A stretch of DNA of 40,300 bases, taken from positions 1 to 40,300 of the forward strand of contig LNEN01000270.1 of NCBI GenBank assembly GCA_001464155.1. Reading direction: 5' to 3'. The notes below the pieces were generated by a model. It was not told the origin of the DNA. It saw only the letters and a list, made by a program, of their open reading frames with translations, and made no database searches. The translations under genes were made by a program, and so were the position numbers. Shown in pieces: positions 35,229 through 40,300 of this stretch; the stretch's first letter is position 1; each line of letters opens with the position of its first letter. Source of the DNA: Cytophagales bacterium Ga0077538 (GTDB lineage Bacteria; Bacteroidota; Bacteroidia; Cytophagales; Cyclobacteriaceae).

Positions 35229-35522
35229 ATTCTTTTGGTTACATCGCTAGAAGTGGGTGACAAAAAAGAAACCGCGCGACTGTTACGGTGCCTTCCTTCT
35301 AATCATTTTCACACGCGCAATGGATTCCGCTGGCTGGTATACCAGGAGATCATGTTGTGTGCTGGTTCGAGTTTTAATCGATGATCAAAGGTGGGGTTTT
35401 AGAAACCGCTAGGCTTACACACCGCGGTGGAAGAGTTACACATATCACGCATTCGTGATAGCAGGCCTTAGAAGGGCCTTCAGGAAGTTTAAAATACTTT
35501 TTGAGTGGCGGATTAAAATCCT
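35229..35522. promoter_or_regulatory. Intergenic region upstream of the ice-binding genes with inverted repeats
   Basis: No gene is visible in these 294 nt. The region holds a perfect 12-nt palindrome CTGGTATACCAG (near 35334) and, at 35435-35460, GTTACA-CA followed by a 7-bp stem TATCACG/CGTGATA with a CATT loop. The latter resembles 38645-38680 upstream of the AraC gene. It is the natural place for the promoter of the ice-binding genes, but I could not pick a convincing promoter. Confidence 0.45.
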
Positions 35523-35954
35523 TTACATTCTGGCCATATACCAATTCAACTCTTTCTCAATCTTGGCATAATGAAAAAAAGCGGTTATGTTTTTTTGCAA
35601 TCGCATGAAGGCCGTTTCACTCTTCACGACATAATCGAAGGCACGGTGATGCATGCAGCTGATGGCTACATCAATTTTATCCTGAGCAGAGAGCATCACG
35701 ACAAGAATGCTGGCATTTGCTTCTTTAATCTTATCGAGTGTTTCAATGCCATTCATCGCATTTTTGTCAACACCATTTAAGTGATAATCCAAAATAATAA
35801 CGTCCGGGTGTTCTTCTAAGTTCAAAAGACAGAGTTCTCCGGTCGCAAAGGTTTCTACCGTAAAATCTGTATGATGTTTAAACTCAATCTCCAATGACTT
35901 TAAGAAGAGTGCATCATCATCGACCAAAAAGATTTTTATCTTTTCATTTTTCAT
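35523..35954 (-). CDS. Single-domain response regulator (CheY-like receiver)
   Basis: The 143-residue protein is a stand-alone receiver domain: acidic pocket D12-D14 in FLVDDDALF, phospho-acceptor D56 in IILDYHLNG, S/T switch in VVMLSAQDK, and K in YVVKSETA. It has no output domain; the C-terminal helix (KNITAFFHYAKIEKELNWYM) is the receiver's last helix plus a short extension. Its ATG overlaps the TGA of the hybrid kinase by 4 nt (ATGA), so it is translated with the kinase. Likely it is the final receiver of a phosphorelay from the kinase's Hpt domain, or a partner that modulates the kinase. How it reaches transcription is not visible, unless through the AraC protein of the same operon. Confidence 0.9.
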   Translation of the reverse strand: MKNEKIKIFLVDDDALFLKSLEIEFKHHTDFTVETFATGELCLLNLEEHPDVIILDYHLNGVDKNAMNGIETLDKIKEANASILVVMLSAQDKIDVAISCMHHRAFDYVVKSETAFMRLQKNITAFFHYAKIEKELNWYMARM

Positions 35955-37954
35955 ACCGACATCTGTTTTATCTTATTATATTCTTCTTCCAATTCGCTGC
36001 AGGCTTGTAGGCAAATATGCTCCAGCTCTTTGACCAATTCAGGAACGTCTGCAGACTTCTGCTGAGAGCCGGCATAGTCCTGTAATTTCTTAGCCATATT
36101 TTCAAAATCCACACTCATACCCATAATGGAGAAAGAAGGGATTATCTTATGGACGGCTTTGTACAATCCGTCCCAATCCTTTTCCATAAAACTTTGCTTC
36201 ATGGCGCTTATTAAAGGTGGGGTTTGAAGAAGGTAAAGAGAGATCATTTCCATCATCAACGCTGGATTTGATTTGGTCCGATGCTTTAAATAGGACAAGT
36301 CGACACAACGCACACTGGTGTTGTGCTGAATTACAGTCGCATCTGGTTCACTCGCCTTTGTGGATATTGGCTTCTTTACAAAGGAAACTATTTTGCTATA
36401 TAAGATTCGTTCATCCACGGGCTTGGCGATGTAATCGTTCATGCCTACTGCTTTGCACTTCGCCAGATCAACAGTTGTCACATCAGCGGTTAAGGCAATA
36501 ATGGGGATTGAGGACTTCATGATCGTACGGATGTGTTCGGTAGCTTCAAAGCCATTCATTTCAGGCATTTGTAAATCCATCAAAATAATGTCGTACCGTT
36601 CCTTCTCTAATTTCTCAATGGCTATTTTACCATTCGTGGCGATGTCGCGCTCAAAGCCAAAATCATCCAACAAGGTTTTCATTAGAAGTTGGTTCAGCGC
36701 GATGTCTTCCACCACCAATACCCGTATGTTTTTTACTTCGCTATCTATTTCGGCAAAACCAAAATCCGTCTCAGCATCCTTGGTTGTCTTTTCAAAACTG
36801 AGGGTAAAACTAAAAGACGAACCTTCGTCTGTTTTACTAGTTACCTGAATAACACCCCCTTGAGGTTCCACGAGTTGTTTCACAATCGCAAGACCTAAAC
36901 CTGTTCCTCCATACAGACGAGAAGTGCCGCTTGTGGCTTGCTGGAAATTTTCAAAGATGGTATCTAGTTTTTTAGCGGGTATCCCGATGCCTGTGTCAAC
37001 TACTGCAAATTCAATGTTCACCTTCTCGTCATCTTCGCTTAGCAACCGAACACTCACCGTAATTTTTCCCTGATGCGTAAACTTTACAGCATTGCTAATG
37101 AGATTAAGAATAATCTGGTGTAGCCGAACCGGATCGCCCACTAATACAGTTGGAATTCTGGTGTCGTATTCTTTAATCAACTCAAGGTTCTTCTCATGAA
37201 TCTTTGCTTCAAATAAATGAATCATGGCATCAATAGACATAGCCATCTTGAAGGGAGTCTTTTCAAACGTCATTTTCCCTGCATCTACTTTGGCTAAGTC
37301 TAAAATATCGTTGATCAATACAATTAAGGCATCGCCACTCATTTTAATGGCTGTTAAGTATTCATGTTGTCTGGAGGAGAGATCGGTCTTCAACAACACT
37401 TTGGTAAAACCAATAATGGCATTCATGGGAGTTCGAATCTCATGACTCATATTGGAGAGAAATTGTTGTTTTGCCTTTACAGCATCTTCTGCAATACGAG
37501 TGGCCTTTTCTGCCTTATTCTTTGCTTCCTCCGCAATACCCGTAGCCAACTCAGCTAATACCCTTGCTTCAATTATTTCCTTTTCAATTCGCTTCTGCTC
37601 TGTAACATCGCGTGCTACAATCACCACTCCTAGTATATCTCCCGCCTCATTCTTGTAAACTGATCCATTGAACAAAACGTCCGTCAACTTACCAGCCATG
37701 TGCCGCAACGTCAGAGGTGAATCGGCTACCGATCCTTTTGCAAAAACCTCTTGGTATACTTCCCGTGCCTTTTGCGGTTCCGTGAAATAATCAAAGAAGT
37801 CGGTGCCCGTAAGGTCTTCACGACTAAGCCCCGTAATGTTAGCCGTGGCATTATTCATGTCTGTAATCTTTCCCTCTGTGTTGATCGTCACTAACGGATC
37901 CAAGCTGGCTTCAATTAAACTTCTCGCATACCGCGATTCTTGTCTTATCTCCAT
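35951..37954 (-). CDS. Hybrid sensor histidine kinase (PAS-HisKA-HATPase-REC-Hpt)
   Basis: Starting at the ATG at 37954 (MEIRQESRYARSL) the product has 667 residues. A TTG 15 nt upstream would overlap the AraC gene by 14 nt, whereas the ATG leaves a 1-nt gap. Order: a PAS domain (about 10-120; SLDPLVTINTEGKITDMNNA), an alanine/lysine-rich coiled linker (about 130-163), HisKA with H171 in FLSNMSHEIRTPMNAI, HATPase (N-box NLISNAVKF, G1 DTGIGI, G2 GTGLGLAI), and a receiver (about 410-525) with D460 in ILMDLQMPEMNG. A C-terminal Hpt domain follows with H602 in KAVHKIIPSFSIMG. No membrane segment is visible, so it is cytoplasmic. All phosphorelay residues are present: H171 to D460 to H602, then presumably to D56 of the neighbouring receiver. 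Confidence 0.92.
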   Translation of the reverse strand: MEIRQESRYARSLIEASLDPLVTINTEGKITDMNNATANITGLSREDLTGTDFFDYFTEPQKAREVYQEVFAKGSVADSPLTLRHMAGKLTDVLFNGSVYKNEAGDILGVVIVARDVTEQKRIEKEIIEARVLAELATGIAEEAKNKAEKATRIAEDAVKAKQQFLSNMSHEIRTPMNAIIGFTKVLLKTDLSSRQHEYLTAIKMSGDALIVLINDILDLAKVDAGKMTFEKTPFKMAMSIDAMIHLFEAKIHEKNLELIKEYDTRIPTVLVGDPVRLHQIILNLISNAVKFTHQGKITVSVRLLSEDDEKVNIEFAVVDTGIGIPAKKLDTIFENFQQATSGTSRLYGGTGLGLAIVKQLVEPQGGVIQVTSKTDEGSSFSFTLSFEKTTKDAETDFGFAEIDSEVKNIRVLVVEDIALNQLLMKTLLDDFGFERDIATNGKIAIEKLEKERYDIILMDLQMPEMNGFEATEHIRTIMKSSIPIIALTADVTTVDLAKCKAVGMNDYIAKPVDERILYSKIVSFVKKPISTKASEPDATVIQHNTSVRCVDLSYLKHRTKSNPALMMEMISLYLLQTPPLISAMKQSFMEKDWDGLYKAVHKIIPSFSIMGMSVDFENMAKKLQDYAGSQQKSADVPELVKELEHICLQACSELEEEYNKIKQMSV

Positions 37955-37955
37955 A

Positions 37956-38570
37956 CTATGCCTGCTCAATATTTTTCAATGAACTAATTATGCTGACATC
38001 CTTCTCATTTCCGAGGTCTTCAATAGGGCTGCGCCTCTTATTCTTCAACTGCTTGAAATGAGTCGGTGATAAGCCAGTGATTTTCTTGAATTGATTCGAA
38101 AGATGCGCCACACTACTATAATGGAGCTTGTACGATATTTCCGTAAGACTGTGTTCCGCATAGAGTAGCAATTCTTTTACTCGTTCAATCTTATGAATGA
38201 TAATAAATTGTTGTATGGTGATGCCCTTTACTTCTGAAAACAAATTTGACAAATAGGTGTAATCGTATTTTAATTTTTCGCTGATGTAATCCGAGTAGTT
38301 TACTTTAGGTAATTCATCCGAATGGTGAATCATTTCCATGATCACATTTTTTACTCGCTCAATTAAAACGGCTCGTTTATCATCCATTAATTCTAGCCCA
38401 GAAGTCAATAAGGCATGTTGAAGTTGTTCTTGCTGTGCGCCAGTCAGGCTCTCCATAATTTCTACTTCACCCAAATCCACTACGATAAAGTGAAGACCCA
38501 GTTTTTTCAACTCTTCCTTCACCACCATTTTGCAACGGTTGCTTACCATGTATTTGATAAATATCTTCAA
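37956..38570 (-). CDS. AraC-family regulator with an HMA-like N-terminal domain
   Basis: The 204-residue protein starts at a TTG (38570); an internal ATG at 38549 would remove the first beta strand (MKIFIKY), so I prefer the TTG. Residues 1-75 have the length and pattern of a ferredoxin-like heavy-metal-associated (HMA) fold: MKIFIKYMVSNRCKMVVKEE, then a strand VVDLGEVEI. In related Bacteroidota proteins I recall a CxxC metal site here; this copy has S10-N-R-C13, so only one cysteine remains. An AraC-type helix-turn-helix covers about 90-178: YDYTYLSNLFSEVKGITIQQ, LTEISYKLHYSSVAHLSNQF and GLSPTHFK. It heads the operon with the hybrid kinase (1-nt gap) and the receiver (ATGA overlap), so it is a candidate output for that phosphorelay or an independent regulator of the same targets. 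Confidence 0.85.
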   Translation of the reverse strand: MKIFIKYMVSNRCKMVVKEELKKLGLHFIVVDLGEVEIMESLTGAQQEQLQHALLTSGLELMDDKRAVLIERVKNVIMEMIHHSDELPKVNYSDYISEKLKYDYTYLSNLFSEVKGITIQQFIIIHKIERVKELLLYAEHSLTEISYKLHYSSVAHLSNQFKKITGLSPTHFKQLKNKRRSPIEDLGNEKDVSIISSLKNIEQA

Positions 38571-38867
38571 AGAATTCTTTTAGATGTTGAACTGCTAAAG
38601 GTGGTGACATTCAACGCCAAGGTGTTATACGCTGGATTCTGAATGTTACATAAATCACAGGTTGTAACTTCTGTGATAACGTTCTGTGAAAAAGCTGAAT
38701 TTACTTACCTAGGATGAGAGACCCAGGCAAATGGAAAGTTAGTGGGTGAACGTAACTAATTTGAAAGACTACCTGTCATGCAGCCTCTGAAGTTACACAA
38801 TACTTTCTTCATTCTAGGAAATCAATTTCTTGAGCAAGGGTACCGGAGTACAAAGAGGGCTGAATCT
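38571..38867. promoter_or_regulatory. Intergenic region upstream of the AraC operon with an inverted-repeat site
   Basis: No gene is visible in these 297 nt between aroC and the AraC operon. At 38654-38677 there is a 7-bp inverted repeat ATCACAG/CTGTGAT with a 10-nt spacer, preceded by GTTACA (38645) and containing TGTAAC, about 80 nt upstream of the AraC start. A similar GTTACA-(C/T)A-ATCAC...GTGATA arrangement is at 35435-35460 ahead of the ice-binding genes. It could be a regulator binding site. Confidence 0.45.
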
Positions 38868-39938
38868 CTACATTCGGTTGGTTTTTGCCCTTAGTAAAAA
38901 ATCAGCCAACACCAAGGCTGCCATCGCTTCTACAATGGGCACGGCACGAGGTACCACACACGGATCGTGGCGACCCTTCCCGGAAACAGTAGCGGCATTC
39001 CCCTCCTTATCTACTGTTGCCTGGTCTTGCATGATGGTAGCTACCGGCTTAAAGGCTACATTAAAATAAATATCTTCTCCATTGCTAATGCCCCCCTGCA
39101 CACCCCCTGAGTAATTTGTCTTCGTGCGGATTCGTTCACCATCCGTATAGAATTCATCATTGTGCTCTGATCCTCGCAAGGTCACTCCTTCAAAACCGCT
39201 TCCGTACTCAAAACCCTTCACTGCATTGATACCCAACATAGCCTTACCCAGCTCTGCATGCAGTTTATCGAAAACAGGTTCACCCAAACCAACGATTGTG
39301 TTTTTTATCACACAGGTAACCACGCCTCCAATGGTATCGCGATCCAAGCGAACCTGGTCAATCAGCGAAATCATTTGTTCAGCGGTGGAGGCATCCGGGC
39401 AACGGATAATATTCTCTTCTGTTTTGGAAAGATCCAGCTGTGTGTAGTGTGGCGCTTTTATTTCCCCCACCTGCGAAACAAAAGCGTGTATGCTGACATT
39501 ACTTTTTCTCAACAAAAGTTTGGCAATGGCTCCGGCTGCCACTCTCGCAGCGGTCTCCCGTGCGGAACTTCTTCCGCCTCCTCGATGATCACGTATGCCG
39601 TATTTTGCCTCATAGGTATAATCAGCGTGAGAAGGTCTGAACACATTCTCTACATGACTATAATCCTTACTGCGCTGATCCTGATTTTCAATAACAAGAG
39701 CAATGGGTGTTCCGGTGCTTCTGCCTTCAAACACACCCGAAAGAATTTGAAATTTGTCTTCTTCTTGGCGCTGTGTAGTAATTTTCGATTGCCCTGGTCT
39801 TCGTCTTGTGAGTTCGTGTTGAATAAAATCCTGGTCTATTTCCAAGCCTGCCGGGCAACCATCAATCACTACACCAATAGCCTTACCATGTGATTCTCCA
39901 AAAGTACTAATGCGAAATAACGTTCCGTAACTATTCAT
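38868..39938 (-). CDS. aroC: Chorismate synthase
   Basis: The 356-residue enzyme converts 5-enolpyruvylshikimate-3-phosphate to chorismate, the last step of the shikimate pathway, with reduced FMN. Family signatures are clear: [18 protein letters not shown] (about 5-22, signature 1 with H17), [17 protein letters not shown], the [37 protein letters not shown] block (quoted in parts: [14 protein letters not shown], about 120-133; signature 2), and the late signature [20 protein letters not shown] with the final [16 protein letters not shown] (signature 3). Length and motifs are normal, so the enzyme should be active. It is probably monocistronic; the BatD-like gene upstream is separated by 91 nt, and no other shikimate gene is in the window. 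Confidence 0.97.
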   Translation of the reverse strand: MNSYGTLFRISTFGESHGKAIGVVIDGCPAGLEIDQDFIQHELTRRRPGQSKITTQRQEEDKFQILSGVFEGRSTGTPIALVIENQDQRSKDYSHVENVFRPSHADYTYEAKYGIRDHRGGGRSSARETAARVAAGAIAKLLLRKSNVSIHAFVSQVGEIKAPHYTQLDLSKTEENIIRCPDASTAEQMISLIDQVRLDRDTIGGVVTCVIKNTIVGLGEPVFDKLHAELGKAMLGINAVKGFEYGSGFEGVTLRGSEHNDEFYTDGERIRTKTNYSGGVQGGISNGEDIYFNVAFKPVATIMQDQATVDKEGNAATVSGKGRHDPCVVPRAVPIVEAMAALVLADFLLRAKTNRM

Positions 39939-40029
39939 TCTTTAGACGTAAGTATAGAGTAGTAAGACATACTGCCAAGTAGCAAGATGGATCAGATGAA
40001 CTGCAATCTTGCTGCCTATATCGTATTAT

Positions 40030-40300
40030 TTAAGTTTTTTTAAAAATAAGATAAAAAGAAAGCAACAATGACAAGGCTACAAAAGCATACACAAAAACAG
40101 AAAGCCAATCTACCTTACCTCTTTGTTGCAAGGTATTGTCAACTGATCCTATCTTATCATAAAAACTTCCCAGATCATTGGAACTAATTGCTTCGTCTTT
40201 CAAACTCTCCCCCCCGACATTAACAATCACCTTACTCTTTAAAGTATCATATCGTTCAGTTCGTGGATTAAAAAATACCCATTGAAAATAATCACCCAAA
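40030..40300 (-). CDS. BatD-like protein, C-terminal end (5' part off the window)
   Basis: The open frame enters from the right edge and ends at TAA 40030-40032, giving the last 90 or so residues; no start is visible. It shows the end of a beta-sandwich domain (FQWVFFNPRTERYDTLKSKV region), a short helical stretch, one membrane helix (WLSVFVYAFVALSLLLSFYL) and the tail IFKKT. The FNPRTERYDTLKS pattern resembles the F-D-P-x-T-x-x-Y-x-T-L-x-S end of the BatD (oxygen tolerance) domain, in which a periplasmic part is followed by one membrane helix and a cytoplasmic tail, here very short. BatD acts with VWA proteins BatA/BatB; whether those lie beyond the edge cannot be seen. The call is tentative. 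Confidence 0.55.
   Translation of the reverse strand, partial: LGDYFQWVFFNPRTERYDTLKSKVIVNVGGESLKDEAISSNDLGSFYDKIGSVDNTLQQRGKVDWLSVFVYAFVALSLLLSFYLIFKKT

Overview
The window looks like chromosomal DNA of a Bacteroidota member, most likely Cytophagales-type. The evidence is a giant surface protein with a type IX secretion (T9SS) C-terminal sorting domain, a DUF3667 protein, TPR-containing and hybrid histidine kinases, lipoproteins with acidic residues after the lipobox cysteine, few clear Shine-Dalgarno sites and moderate-to-low GC. This assignment is inferred from gene content only. Almost every gene lies on the minus strand; five lie on the plus strand (5580, 28802, 29280, 31804 and their neighbourhoods).

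Layout. 1-6416: the 5' part of lgt (running off the left edge), a VWA-domain membrane protein gene broken by two in-frame TAA codons, rarA, a DUF3667 zinc-ribbon membrane protein, and a divergent maleylpyruvate-isomerase-like (DinB fold) protein. 6469-14883: an APC amino-acid permease, lspA, ileS and an RND/MMPL exporter. This block holds several short-period repeats, two of them inside the ileS reading frame. 15094-24442: an endonuclease/exonuclease/phosphatase-family secreted protein, a small lipoprotein and a 2562-residue T9SS-secreted protein built of YCF48-like, PKD-like and Ig-like repeats. 24619-28681: a LuxR-type response regulator coupled to a class V aminotransferase, preceded by a TPR histidine kinase. 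28802-32907: a two-gene plus-strand unit (unknown helical protein and VF530-like protein), an Nfu Fe-S scaffold, a dicarboxylate/amino-acid:cation symporter and a small beta-barrel outer-membrane protein. 33017-38570: two ice-binding (DUF3494) lipoproteins downstream of a tightly packed AraC regulator, hybrid kinase and receiver operon. 38868-40300: aroC and the C-terminal end of a BatD-like protein running off the right edge.

Themes. Lgt and LspA are the first two enzymes of lipoprotein maturation, and the window also encodes at least three predicted lipoproteins. Two signalling modules sit directly next to surface proteins (LuxR regulator next to the giant T9SS protein; AraC/kinase/receiver next to the ice-binding lipoproteins), which suggests environmental control of the cell surface. 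Between and inside genes the window carries several families of short structured repeats: a 71-nt double-hairpin element in two inverted copies with compensatory changes, period-7 repeats that begin at or next to the stop codon of three genes, and palindromic or heptameric insertions that are translated as part of IleS. I see no rRNA, tRNA, CRISPR array, insertion sequence or phage gene.
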